Shown here: positions 44,901-52,991 of the stretch, piece by piece | Layout: each line of letters begins with the position of its first letter | Position numbering within the stretch: position 1 is the stretch's first letter | Assembly (NCBI GenBank): GCA_020073215.1 | Contig: JAIQFO010000001.1 | Coordinates: 310,001-374,000, forward strand | Direction of reading: 5' to 3' | DNA from: Terriglobia bacterium | GTDB lineage: Bacteria; Acidobacteriota; Terriglobia; Terriglobales; Acidobacteriaceae | Length of the DNA: 64,000 nt | Program-made: the position numbers and the translations under genes | Notes under the pieces: model-generated | The model's database searches: none | Told to the model about the DNA's origin: nothing | What the model saw: only the letters and a program-made list of their open reading frames with translations

Positions 44901-45515
44901 GAACAGCACTTCCGCCAACAGGTACCCTTCACCGGGAATGTGACTGGTAAAGCGAGACCAGTGCAGGTTTAACGTCACCAGGCCAGCGCCGAAAAGGAAA
45001 GGCCCCAGCCCGATACGCCCGAACCGGTAGCGCACCAGTTCGACGGCTGACGCGGCCGCAATCAGCCGGCAGGCCACCTCCACCGCCAGCCCAATGGTTT
45101 TCGAATCCGGAAAATAGAGCGGGCGCATTACGGCACAGACCATCAGCACCCACGCGACCGCCAGCAACACGGTTAAGGCCCGTTTCGCGTGCGCCGAGAT
45201 CAGCGCTGCGGCGGCAAACAATCCCATCGCCAGCACAAAAACGGCGGGCGCGAATGCCGCCGCCGTCGTCGTCTTCCATGCGGCGTGCGGTTCGCCGGTA
45301 CCCGCCATCCACAGAAAGGCCCCGTAGGCCACCCAGCCCGCACCCCAGACCAGCAAAGATCGTTCCCTGAAAACGCGGAAGAAGAGCAGACTGACGGCCA
45401 CTACGATGAGGGCGGAAGTTTCCCGAGCCGTCAACCACGGGACGGTCCACATACCCGCCGAATTTCCGAATATCCCGGCTGGACCCATAGATAGACGCAC
45501 GAAAGCCAGACGCAC
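41922..45515 (-). CDS. Hybrid sensor histidine kinase with multi-TM, GAF and PAS domains; receiver lacks Asp
   Basis: A 1197-residue membrane sensor. Residues ~25-225 hold about seven hydrophobic segments, then a GAF domain (~240-395), a PAS with Cys-rich loop (GCPYCERG), a second PAS (~525-655) and a second GAF (~680-790). The HisKA domain has His829 in GVAHELNNPLTAILGYA, the HATPase has NNALDAI and GTGLGLSICYGIV, and a C-terminal receiver follows. In the receiver the phospho-acceptor position is Asn1104 (DVIVMNGRMPGG, codon AAT), so it probably cannot be phosphorylated normally. GTG 45515 has GGGAG upstream. It is divergent from the HD-GYP regulator, a likely partner. Confidence 0.92.
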   Translation of the reverse strand: MRLAFVRLSMGPAGIFGNSAGMWTVPWLTARETSALIVVAVSLLFFRVFRERSLLVWGAGWVAYGAFLWMAGTGEPHAAWKTTTAAAFAPAVFVLAMGLFAAAALISAHAKRALTVLLAVAWVLMVCAVMRPLYFPDSKTIGLAVEVACRLIAAASAVELVRYRFGRIGLGPFLFGAGLVTLNLHWSRFTSHIPGEGYLLAEVLFASSVLLVVLDDARLRVRRLALLNELAVTIARGQNHAPMMQTALQKLQALVGAKAAWFQAMESDQLTPTQQVGLSPEFLRAIGSSGADKTTDETQARVLQNIFQNNDNRAVIVKLSEMPEPSREQLGKHGIHHVLLLPVLGKKSVIGLLSLGCSGGRGHTREELDFLETAAQTLGIAAENLRLLEQVLRSQRQWMNTFDSIQDLILAHDADFRILKTNQALLQRLERAPADVLGKRCEDVLPQMRDWIGCPYCERGSGLNEGLDPCFGGQSVVSTSSYAEQGSQQKGTIHVVHDTTARQVAEEKYRMLFEQAQEGVFVATPEGALLDCNDAFVTMLGYGSRDELMALDMGGVLHAIPEEGEAFRKEIEAHNYVRNFEITVRRKDGVLLAVAQSCFATRGADGRIERYQGFMLDITEKKRSEDEMRRRNRELNALNAMAVIATQSFDLDEILNLTLRQVISLFGAETGSVYLAAEPDGTFRRRAGWGPRSEARVRMAEVVFPEGMGDLVMRSRAEVVTQDFLPHLPPAVVEFACADRLPYWIWVVFWGKDKPIGIMGIASKEDRHYSSNDENLLVAISRQLATTIEKVQLYEETCRAYEDLRRTQEQLLQSEKMSAVGQLISGVAHELNNPLTAILGYAQMLEGAGLDHRSADYVRKLFKQAQRTHRIVQNLLSFARQRKPQKQEVDLRKVLEESLTLREYDLKVNNVTLEREIPEDVPSVVADPHQLEQVFLNIINNALDAIVEGSGSGLLKVRVFRKDAFVCVEFDDSGPGFKDPGRIFDPFYTTKSVGKGTGLGLSICYGIVKEHGGEIVARNREEGGATIEVRLLASEKAALPETVAAPRRESVLKGRVLLVEDEEAVLEFERDVLVGAGAEVTTSMSVDDTQERLRNGSVDVIVMNGRMPGGCSAREMYDWIAKNRPGLEKGLLFTFSTLTDPQTRSFLQEQAVPWLAKPFEVADLITQVRALSQREGHAPTKTEEKEEEKTSAATAGT

Positions 45516-45636
45516 GAACTCCCAAACTCTTGAATACCACGGCCACCCCCAGGATTCCCGGAATTCCGTCCGTCACAGGTTACTTTCGGAATGTGAATTC
45601 CGGGCCTAGAATGAGCGATACATTACACTCAAGGAT

Positions 45637-46713
45637 ATGGTGAACGACCGCATTCTGGTGGTGGACGACGAGGAAACGATCCGCGAGATTGTTGCCTCGA
45701 TGCTTGGGGGGGCCCATTTTCAGACTCGGCAAGCCGCTAGTGGCATCGAAGCCCTGGCGATTCTGGAATCGGGCGAAGATTTCGACCTGGTGCTGTCGGA
45801 CCTGATGATGGCGGAAATGGACGGGATTGCCCTTTTGGAGCGTGCCAAGGAACGGTACCCTGACATGCCGATCGTGATGGTCACGGCGGTCCACGACATT
45901 CAGGTCGCTTTGCAGGCGCTGCGCAATGGGGCGTACGACTACCTGCTCAAACCTTTCGAGCGCGAGCAGCTGCTGGCCACGGTCCGCCGAGCGCTGGAGA
46001 ATCGCCGCCTCAAGCGGGAAAACGACGCCTATCGCACCAACCTCGAGGCGCTGGTGGCCGCCCGCACCCAGCAATGGAAAACCGCGCTGTCCGAGATCGA
46101 GAAATCCTATGACATCTTGCTCGAAGCCCTGGGCGATGCGCTCGACCTCAAGGACAACGAGACCGAGTTCCACTCTCGGCGCGTCACCGCATTCACCATC
46201 GCCATTGCGAGCAAAATGGGCCTGCCGAAAGAAGAAATCAAGGTGATCGCCCGCGGAGCCTTCTTGCACGACATCGGCAAAATCGCTATTCCCGACGAGA
46301 TCTTGAACAAGCCCGGTAAGCTCACGGCCGACGAAATGGCGATCATGCGGGAGCACGCCTATTCGGGCTATAAGATGCTGAGCAAGATTCCCTTCCTGGC
46401 CCAGGCAGCAGAGATTGTTCACGCCCACCAGGAACGCTACGACGGAACAGGCTATCCCAGTGGACTGAAGGGCGACCAGATCCCCCTCGGCGCGCGCATC
46501 TTCTCCATCGCCGACACCCTCGACGCCATGACCATGGACCGCCCCTACCGGCCCGCACAATCGTTTGACGCGGCCCGCAAGGAAATCGAGCTCTGGTCTG
46601 GCCGCCAGTTCGATCCCCAGATCGTCAAGGTCTTCCTCGAAATGCCCGACAATATTTGGGAAGACCTGCGCAGAGACATCAGTGGACCGAATCCGTCTTC
46701 CCCGAAGGTGTGA
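45637..46713 (+). CDS. Response regulator with HD-GYP phosphodiesterase domain
   Basis: A 358-residue two-domain protein. The N-terminal receiver has acidic Asp10/Asp11, phospho-acceptor Asp55 (LVLSDLMM) and Lys105. A short coiled linker (ENRRLKRENDAYRTNLEAL) leads to an HD-GYP domain with FLHDIGK (His211, Asp212) and HAHQERYDGTGYP (262-274), expected to hydrolyse cyclic di-GMP. The second His-rich motif is slightly variant but keeps DGxGYP. It starts 121 bases from the divergent hybrid kinase, so the two probably form a sensory pair that lowers c-di-GMP. Confidence 0.92.
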   Translation: MVNDRILVVDDEETIREIVASMLGGAHFQTRQAASGIEALAILESGEDFDLVLSDLMMAEMDGIALLERAKERYPDMPIVMVTAVHDIQVALQALRNGAYDYLLKPFEREQLLATVRRALENRRLKRENDAYRTNLEALVAARTQQWKTALSEIEKSYDILLEALGDALDLKDNETEFHSRRVTAFTIAIASKMGLPKEEIKVIARGAFLHDIGKIAIPDEILNKPGKLTADEMAIMREHAYSGYKMLSKIPFLAQAAEIVHAHQERYDGTGYPSGLKGDQIPLGARIFSIADTLDAMTMDRPYRPAQSFDAARKEIELWSGRQFDPQIVKVFLEMPDNIWEDLRRDISGPNPSSPKV

Positions 46714-47334
46714 TCACGGACAGCGCTGGCGGAGATTGCAAGGCAAAAAGCGTAACCCTAGCCTGCATATCCTGCCCAGCGCCGGGCATCGTTTTACCCT
46801 CGGTGCATCATCCAAAGGAAACAGTGAAGTTGATCCAAAGGGCCCCAATGCGGTTGTGTTGTGCCGTTCTGGGGCAAAGAACCGGCGCCCGTCAGAATGT
46901 GCCTGTTTCACATCTGGCGGGCACACCGGTTTTCATGGCGCACCAGAAGGCTTAACAGGTTGCGGAAAAAGTCGTCCGTGAGCTAGAGCCTACCCTCAGC
47001 GGCTAAAGCCGGATCCAAGACCGTGCACTTACTGCAGCGGTGAACCGCTGCTCCACCCAAAATCAAGTGCAACAGCGGCTTTTTCTGCAAGCCGTTAAGC
47101 GGTGCGCCTCGATCGCGCGCTGCCGCTCCCCTCTACTGACACACACGCTCGCCGCTTTAACTTTCCAGTAGAGACGCGGCTTGCCGTCGGCTGGTCGCGT
47201 TTCTCATTCGATCGCAACTCGCGAAGCTCGGCGCGTTCTAACGTCAGAGGTGTATAACGGATGGCTTAGATCCGGTTCGATATCCACCTTCCAAGGTGTA
47301 GATTTCAAGATCAACAAGATGCAGGAGAGAGCCC
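46714..47334. other. 621-base intergenic region with degenerate repeats
   Basis: No convincing gene; short frames here lack ribosome binding sites and recognisable domains. It holds AGGTTGCGGAAAAAGTCG (from 46960), the hairpin GCAGCGGTGAACCGCTGC followed by TCCACCCAAAATCAAG (47033-47067), and AACAGCGGCTTTTTCTGCAA. Related pieces recur near 48130 and 49100. The last ~60 bases contain the ribosome binding site of the SIMPL gene (GGAGAG). Confidence 0.6.
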
Positions 47335-48057
47335 ATGAAAACCGCCCTGGTCGCTGTTTGCGCCGTTCTTGTTCTTAGCACGCTCGCGAGCGCGCAGAGT
47401 CCCACGCTCAACGCCATGCCGAACACCGTCTTTGTGGGCGCCGACGGCAAGTTTGAAACGGCGCCGGATATCGCGCTCATCCAGTTCAATATTTCAGCCC
47501 AAGCCGACAGCGCCAAAGAGGCCTACGACCTGGCCGCGAAACAAGCCGAGGCCACGCGCCAGGTTTTGCGCGCCAACGGCATCGATCCGAAGTCGGCGGA
47601 AATCGGCTTCTTTGCCGTAAATCCGCTGTACGACTGGAAGAATCCGAAGCACAAAGTCATCGGCTACCAGGTCACGACGAGCGTCAGCCTGAAGCTTAAG
47701 GATTTTTCCAAGATCGGCCCCGTCACCCAGCAACTTGCCGACGCCAGCGTCAGTGAAAGCCAGTCCCTGAGCTACACGCTCGACTCGACCGACGAAGCGA
47801 AGAGTAAAGCCGTAGCCGACGCCTACCGCCGCGCCCGCGCTTCGGCCGAGTCGCTCGCCAACGCCTGCGGGCGCACGCTTGGCGAACTCTCTTATGCGTC
47901 CGTCGACACCTCGGAGAACATCCGCATCATCGCGCCCATGCAACGCCGTGCCATGCCGATGGCGATGGCGGCGCAAGGCCCCACCCCAACCGAGGAGTTC
48001 TCTCCCCAGAAGGTGACGGTTACGGCGCATGTGAACGCTATGTTTGTGTTGAAGTAG
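47335..48057 (+). CDS. Exported SIMPL-domain (DUF541) protein
   Basis: A 240-residue protein with a signal peptide (MKTALVAVCAVLVLSTLASA). The body is a SIMPL/DUF541 domain: ETAPDIALIQFNISAQADSA, NGIDPKSAEIGFFAVNPLYD, IGYQVTTSVSLKLKDFSKIG, and AYRRARASAESLANACGRTL. It would be periplasmic or surface-located. The family takes part in stress resistance or signalling in various bacteria, but has no agreed biochemical activity. GGAGAG is well placed before the ATG. Confidence 0.9.
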   Translation: MKTALVAVCAVLVLSTLASAQSPTLNAMPNTVFVGADGKFETAPDIALIQFNISAQADSAKEAYDLAAKQAEATRQVLRANGIDPKSAEIGFFAVNPLYDWKNPKHKVIGYQVTTSVSLKLKDFSKIGPVTQQLADASVSESQSLSYTLDSTDEAKSKAVADAYRRARASAESLANACGRTLGELSYASVDTSENIRIIAPMQRRAMPMAMAAQGPTPTEEFSPQKVTVTAHVNAMFVLK

Positions 48058-48190
48058 TTTGGGTGGACACTCCTGTTCCCCGAATGCGTAATGAGACAGG
48101 AAAAAGGTGGTAGTTGCTCACACGCGGGAACGGCTGAAGTGGCTGCGGAAAAAATCGCGCCGTGTCCTACCCAAAACTATTCATGAAACA

Positions 48191-48904
48191 CTAGTCGCTA
48201 TTGCGGACAATAACCTCACGCCGAGAGGAAATACGAGTCGCATCCACCGTCACGTCGCGTTGGATCTCCATCTCAATCGACGTTCCACGCGGCAGGGTCA
48301 CGTCGGCGCCGCGGGAGAGCATTCCGATCGCCAACCCCGCGACCCCTCCAATTCCGGCTCCGATCCCTGCTCCCTTACCTCCGTTGGTTACCGCGCCGAT
48401 CACCGCGCCCGTGCCGGCTCCTTCCGCGGCGGACTTAACTTTTCTGCCAGTCTCGCTATCCTGGCGAATCGTCCCTTCTGAATCTTTCATCGAGGTCTTC
48501 TCCGCCCCGGGCGTATTCTCGATCGATCCTCCCAACATCACCGTGTAGCCGTTGGGATAAATCATCGAGGTAAAGTGGATCAGGACCTCGGCCCGCCCCT
48601 TCACGTGCCCCCCGCGCTGCGCGCGCTCGATTTTTCCCTGGATGTAAGTGCCCGCCGGAATCACGATGCGATCATTGACCACAAACGGAAAGGCAGTCTC
48701 GGCATAGACCGGGTCCCCCGTCTTGGCCGTTTTTGTCGAAATCGCCTGCTTCAGCGAGAGCGGAATTCTGGTTCCCGCCGGAATGGTCAGCGTCGGCTTT
48801 TCAGACTCCGCCGAAGGTGCCGCAGGGTTCGGAGCCAGAGTGGTCTGTGCCGCCGCGATTCCCGTCAATAAAACAATCCAAATACAACCAGCACGAATGC
48901 TCAT
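48191..48904 (-). CDS. Exported protein with glycine-zipper segment (TrbI/VirB10-like fold possible)
   Basis: A 237-residue protein with a signal peptide (about 1-19, WIVLLTGIAAAQ). The first half (IPAGTRIPLSLKQAIST then GDPVYAETAFPFVVNDRIVI) resembles the beta-barrel of TrbI/VirB10-type proteins. The second half has a glycine zipper (GAGTGAVIGAVTNGGKGAGI and GAGIGGVAGLAIGM) that could insert in a membrane, and ends with a short beta segment. No conjugation genes are nearby. It is convergent with the SIMPL gene; the 133-base gap carries a hairpin-poor repeat piece near 48130. Confidence 0.75.
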   Translation of the reverse strand: MSIRAGCIWIVLLTGIAAAQTTLAPNPAAPSAESEKPTLTIPAGTRIPLSLKQAISTKTAKTGDPVYAETAFPFVVNDRIVIPAGTYIQGKIERAQRGGHVKGRAEVLIHFTSMIYPNGYTVMLGGSIENTPGAEKTSMKDSEGTIRQDSETGRKVKSAAEGAGTGAVIGAVTNGGKGAGIGAGIGGVAGLAIGMLSRGADVTLPRGTSIEMEIQRDVTVDATRISSRREVIVRNSD

Positions 48905-49200
48905 CGAAGGCCTGCCTCTTTCGCGCTTATGTTAGCAACACGCTTGCAATCTCAGATGCGCCCGCCCGTGTTCCGGTTAGCTGAGAAGGGCCTTTCGCGC
49001 AACCTGAGGACGCGGAGCCATTGTAACTGAGACGTCTGGGCCGGACGACGAGTCAAGTCGTGCCCCTCCCAATACCCTGTTGAATTGCAGTTTTTCAGCA
49101 GCCTGTGAAGCCATTAATGAACAACCAGCCGGTTATTGCAGCGCGCGGCTCCACCCAAATCAAGAGCACCCCCGAGCCTTTGCGCAGTCGGCTACGGCAG
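48905..49200. other. Intergenic region with Family F fragments
   Basis: A 296-base gap that contains TTTTTCAGCAGCCTG (49090-49104) and GCAGCGCGCGGCTCCACCCA followed by AATCAAGAG (49138-49166), related to pieces at 46960-47090. No gene seen. Confidence 0.55.
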
Positions 49201-51603
49201 CTACTTGTATAACAAATACTTTTCCCGCAGCCGCACGAAGCCGTCCAGTCGGTCCTGCCAGTCCTCGGCAATCCGTCTCGGGTCTTCGCCAGCGCCAATG
49301 CCCTCGAGCACCGGCTGATTGACCAGCAGATCGGCCATTCGATCCAGCTTGAAATCGCTGGGGTAGAGCTTGTGCAACGCCGATGCCAGCTCGATGCCTA
49401 ATTCCGGCGAGTCGAGCGTATTCCGATCCAGAACGATGAGGTTCACACCTTCACACCGTTCGCCGGCGAAGTTACTCGATGACGGAGTGAAGGTAACCGG
49501 GATGAATCGCACACTCTGAATCTCGCGTCCGTTCAAGTACGCCGCCAATTCCCTGGCCTTGATCCAGGGCGCGCCCATCAACTCGAACGGCGTATCCGTC
49601 CCGCGCCCTACTGAGACGTTCGCCCCTTCAATCATCCCTACTCCCGGATAAAGCGTCGCCTCGTTCAAACTCCGCAAGTTGGGCGAAGGATTCACCCACG
49701 GTAGAGCCGTGGAATCGAACCAGTCTCCGCGCTGCCAGCCCTCCATCGCAACCACGGTTAGCCGCGCACCAATGTGGAGTTCGGCGTTAAACATTTTTGC
49801 GAGTTCTCCCAAGGTCATCCCGTGGCGCGGCGGTTCGGGAAAGTAATTGGTGAAATTCTCTCGCCCGTCATCGGACATGGGCCCCTGCACAAACGACCCG
49901 GTTATCGGATTCGGCCGGTCCAGGATGATCACTTCAACACCCGCCTTGGCGGCCGCTTCCAGAAAATATCCCACCGTGGTCTCGTAGGTATAAAAGCGGA
50001 CGCCCGCGTCGGCCAGATCGATTACCACCGCATCCAACCGCTTCAGCGCGTCCAGCGGCGGACGCCGTGCCGCATCGGTCGCCCCGTACACGCTGTAGAC
50101 CTGAACCCCGGTCGCGGCATCCTTCGTATTCTTGACGTCGGTCGTATCCAGAGTGCCCGTCACTCCATGTTCGGGACTGAAAATCGCAGCCAGCGAAATA
50201 CCCGCAACGTTCGCCAGCACGTCAATTGTCCGCCGGCCTTCCGAGTCAACGCCGGTCTGATTGGTCAGCAGTCCAATCCTTCGGGGCGGACCGCTCTTGC
50301 CGGGATGCAGCGCCGCAAACTTCGTCTGCTCGAGCACGTCAATTCCCGTCTTCACCGTCCCATTCCGCAGCGCGAGCTTGCGTCCCGCGCTTTGCATTTC
50401 GTTGTAGCCGGTAATGGCCGCGATCCGCATTTTCTCCGCTTCCGCCGGATCGAGCGCCAGCGCCGCCGCCACCGCCGTCGCAACTTTGGTTCGCAACGAG
50501 ACGGCGCTTCCCTTCTCCTTCGGCGGCAGCGTATTCATGTGAACCATATTCATGTGCACCGCGTTCGTGAGCAGGACGATGTAGGTCTTCGTCGCCGGAT
50601 CGATCCACAGCGATGTCCCCGTATACCCGGTATGCCCGTAACCGCCGACCGGCAACAACTCTCCACGGTTCGTGGAAAAAGGAGAATCAATGTCCCACCC
50701 AAAGCCGCGCAGTGCCGTTCCATTCACGGGCTGCTGTGGCGAAGTCATCTTGGCAATCGTAGGCGAAGTCAACACTCCCCGCCCGCCATCCAGTAAAGCT
50801 TGCGCAAAAATCGCCAGATCGTCGGCGGTAGAAAACACTCCCGCATGCCCGGCCACACCGCCCATCCGGCGAGCCGTTGGATCGTGCACCGCTCCGCGCA
50901 GCAGGCGATGGTTCTCGTCATCTTCGGTGGGAGCGATGCGATTCAGCCACGAGGGAGGAGGAAGGTAGCGCGTCTCTTTCATTCCCAGCGGCCCAAAAAC
51001 ATGCTTCGTCGCATACTGATCGAGCGACTCGCCCGAGAGCCGCTCCACTAGCGCTCCGAGAACGACGAAATTAATGTCGCTGTAAACGAACTCCGACCCT
51101 GGAGGCCGGTCAGGCATGACTTCAAAGGCCATGTGATAAGCCGTGTCTTTGCCTTCCCACTTCTTCCTCAGTTCGAGATCTTCCGGCAGCCCCGAGTAGT
51201 GCACCAGCAACTGCCGGATCGTAATATCCTGTTTCCCGTTCTGCCCAAACTGAGGAAGATACTTCGCCACCGGATCGTTCATGCGAAACTTGCCCTGCTC
51301 CCAAAGCTGCATGATCGCCGTCGTGGTGGCGACGACCTTGGTCAGCGACGCGCAATCGAACACCGTATCCAGAGTCATCGCCTCCCGCCGAGGTTCAATC
51401 GCCCGGCTGCCATAGGCTTTGCGATACACCACCTGGCCGTCGTGGCCCACAATGAGCACAGCGCCGGGAATTTGGCCCTGGGCGATGGCGTCGTTGATGA
51501 TGGGGTCGAGAACGGCGAGGCGCGAATCGAGCGGGGCCTGGGAAAGGGCTGCGGCAGAAAACAGGAGAGCGAAGAACAGCAGATTTTTCGATAAGCGTTT
51601 CAC
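49201..51603 (-). CDS. AmiE-like serine hydrolase fused to NamZ (DUF1343) exo-beta-N-acetylmuramidase
   Basis: An 800-residue exported protein (signal peptide ~1-22). Residues 25-385 are a beta-lactamase/serine-hydrolase domain with the SxxK pair Ser86-Lys89 (SLTK), YSD and HTGYTG. Residues ~430-800 are a DUF1343 domain: GLLTNQTGVDSEGRRTIDVL, FSPEHGVTG, VVIDLADAGVRFYTYETTVG and LDRPNPI. DUF1343 is the NamZ family, which removes non-reducing MurNAc from peptidoglycan fragments. In Bacillus the serine hydrolase AmiE and NamZ are separate genes next to murQ. Here they are one polypeptide two genes from murQ, suggesting peptide removal and MurNAc release by one enzyme. Confidence 0.9.
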   Translation of the reverse strand: MKRLSKNLLFFALLFSAAALSQAPLDSRLAVLDPIINDAIAQGQIPGAVLIVGHDGQVVYRKAYGSRAIEPRREAMTLDTVFDCASLTKVVATTTAIMQLWEQGKFRMNDPVAKYLPQFGQNGKQDITIRQLLVHYSGLPEDLELRKKWEGKDTAYHMAFEVMPDRPPGSEFVYSDINFVVLGALVERLSGESLDQYATKHVFGPLGMKETRYLPPPSWLNRIAPTEDDENHRLLRGAVHDPTARRMGGVAGHAGVFSTADDLAIFAQALLDGGRGVLTSPTIAKMTSPQQPVNGTALRGFGWDIDSPFSTNRGELLPVGGYGHTGYTGTSLWIDPATKTYIVLLTNAVHMNMVHMNTLPPKEKGSAVSLRTKVATAVAAALALDPAEAEKMRIAAITGYNEMQSAGRKLALRNGTVKTGIDVLEQTKFAALHPGKSGPPRRIGLLTNQTGVDSEGRRTIDVLANVAGISLAAIFSPEHGVTGTLDTTDVKNTKDAATGVQVYSVYGATDAARRPPLDALKRLDAVVIDLADAGVRFYTYETTVGYFLEAAAKAGVEVIILDRPNPITGSFVQGPMSDDGRENFTNYFPEPPRHGMTLGELAKMFNAELHIGARLTVVAMEGWQRGDWFDSTALPWVNPSPNLRSLNEATLYPGVGMIEGANVSVGRGTDTPFELMGAPWIKARELAAYLNGREIQSVRFIPVTFTPSSSNFAGERCEGVNLIVLDRNTLDSPELGIELASALHKLYPSDFKLDRMADLLVNQPVLEGIGAGEDPRRIAEDWQDRLDGFVRLREKYLLYK

Positions 51604-51734
51604 GTCTGCTGTGACTCTACATGACCCCGGAGAGGCGACTCAAGGCTGAACGCTCGTAACGATGCCTTCCGAGTAACTCCCCGTTTGCCTACACCCGCCG
51701 CCTTTGCTATAACCCCATCAGTGTACAAAACCAC

Positions 51735-52898
51735 TTGAACCTGACGCTGCCCAATCGAGAGTCTGGTTTTTCCTTCCTGGTACGCAATTTCGTTGCGCAG
51801 GACGATCGGTTTCGCGATGCCTTCGGCATCCTGGAAAAGGCCATCGCAGCCCGCGCCTTCCCTGCGTGCTCGCTCGCGGTCACCCTCCGCGGAGAAGTCG
51901 TGGCCCACAAGGCTTTCGGCCGCTTCACCTACGATCCGGCTTCGCCCGAGGTCACTACCGCGAGCCTCTTCGATCTCGCTTCGCTGACTAAAGTCGTCGC
52001 CTCGACCGCGACGGCCATGATCCTTTACGAACGCGGCCTGCTCGATCTCGAAGCGCCGGTCACTGCGATCGTCCCGGAATTCGCCGGCACCGGGAACGAC
52101 TCGATCCGGCATGAAATCACTCTGCGCATGCTGCTCGCACACAGCTCCGGCCTGCCCGCTTACGAAAAGCTCTTCCTGCGGGCCAAGACTCGCGAAGCCC
52201 TTCTGCAAGCCGCCTTCACGGTCGAGCTCGCCGCGGCCCCCGGCGCACGCGCCGAATACAGCGACATCGGCTTCATCATTCTCGGCGTCGCGCTCGAACG
52301 GCTCGCCGACGAGGCTTTTGACGTGTTCTGCCAACGCGAAATCTTCGGCCCACTCGGGATGACTCACACGACCTTCAATCCCGCGCACGCCTTGAAGGAT
52401 TCCATCCCTCCAACCGCCGATGACCACACCTTCCGCCGCCGCATCATTCAAGGCGAAGTGCAGGATGAAAACGCTAGCGTCCTCGGCGGCGTTGCCGGAC
52501 ACGCCGGCCTGTTCTCCACTGCCGAAGATCTAGCCCTCTTCGCGCACGCCATGCTCAACGGCGGACGACCCATCCTCCGCCCCTCGACTGTCGAGCTCTT
52601 TTCGCGCCGGGAATCCGCGCCCGCAGGCACTTCCCGGGCGCTGGGCTGGGATACACCCTCGGCGCCCTCGCAATCGGGAAGATACTTCTCCGCACGATCC
52701 TTCGGACACCTGGGTTACACCGGCACATCGCTGTGGATCGATCGGGAGCGCCAACTTTCGATCACTCTGCTCACCAACCGAACCTGGCCTGACTGCCAGA
52801 ACCAGGCAATCCAACAGGTACGTCCGGCGTTTCACGATGCGGTGATCGAAGCATCAGGAGTTTGTGGTGGAAGCCCAATCGCCGCCCCCAGCGCCTGA
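51735..52898 (+). CDS. Beta-lactamase-family serine hydrolase (AmiE-like)
   Basis: A 387-residue, apparently cytoplasmic protein (no signal peptide) of the PF00144 serine hydrolase family. It has Ser83-x-x-Lys86 (SLTK), YSDIGF, GGVAGHAGLFSTAEDLALFA and HLGYTGTSLWIDRE. It closely parallels the N-terminal half of the divergent AmiE-NamZ fusion, with the same GHAG and YTGTSLWID blocks, so the two are probably paralogues. MurQ follows 93 bases downstream. A role in trimming muropeptides is inferred from context; an esterase or peptidase is possible. The start (TTG 51735) is uncertain. The stop lies inside a Family C hairpin. Confidence 0.85.
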   Translation: MNLTLPNRESGFSFLVRNFVAQDDRFRDAFGILEKAIAARAFPACSLAVTLRGEVVAHKAFGRFTYDPASPEVTTASLFDLASLTKVVASTATAMILYERGLLDLEAPVTAIVPEFAGTGNDSIRHEITLRMLLAHSSGLPAYEKLFLRAKTREALLQAAFTVELAAAPGARAEYSDIGFIILGVALERLADEAFDVFCQREIFGPLGMTHTTFNPAHALKDSIPPTADDHTFRRRIIQGEVQDENASVLGGVAGHAGLFSTAEDLALFAHAMLNGGRPILRPSTVELFSRRESAPAGTSRALGWDTPSAPSQSGRYFSARSFGHLGYTGTSLWIDRERQLSITLLTNRTWPDCQNQAIQQVRPAFHDAVIEASGVCGGSPIAAPSA

Positions 52899-52960
52899 AG
52901 GCGCGTTAATGGCGCAGCATTTGACGGCACGCCTGGAGGCGTGCCCTGATACGAAACGCA
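52887..52960. repeat. Family C repeat overlapping a stop codon
   Basis: GCGCCTGAAGGCGC and GGCACGCCTGGAGGCGTGCC are followed by CTGATACGAAACGC. The stop TGA of the serine hydrolase is part of the first hairpin, so the repeat has set the C-terminus of that protein. Confidence 0.78.
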
Positions 52961-52991
52961 CTTACACCACTGCCTGTTTAGGGAAGAAAGC

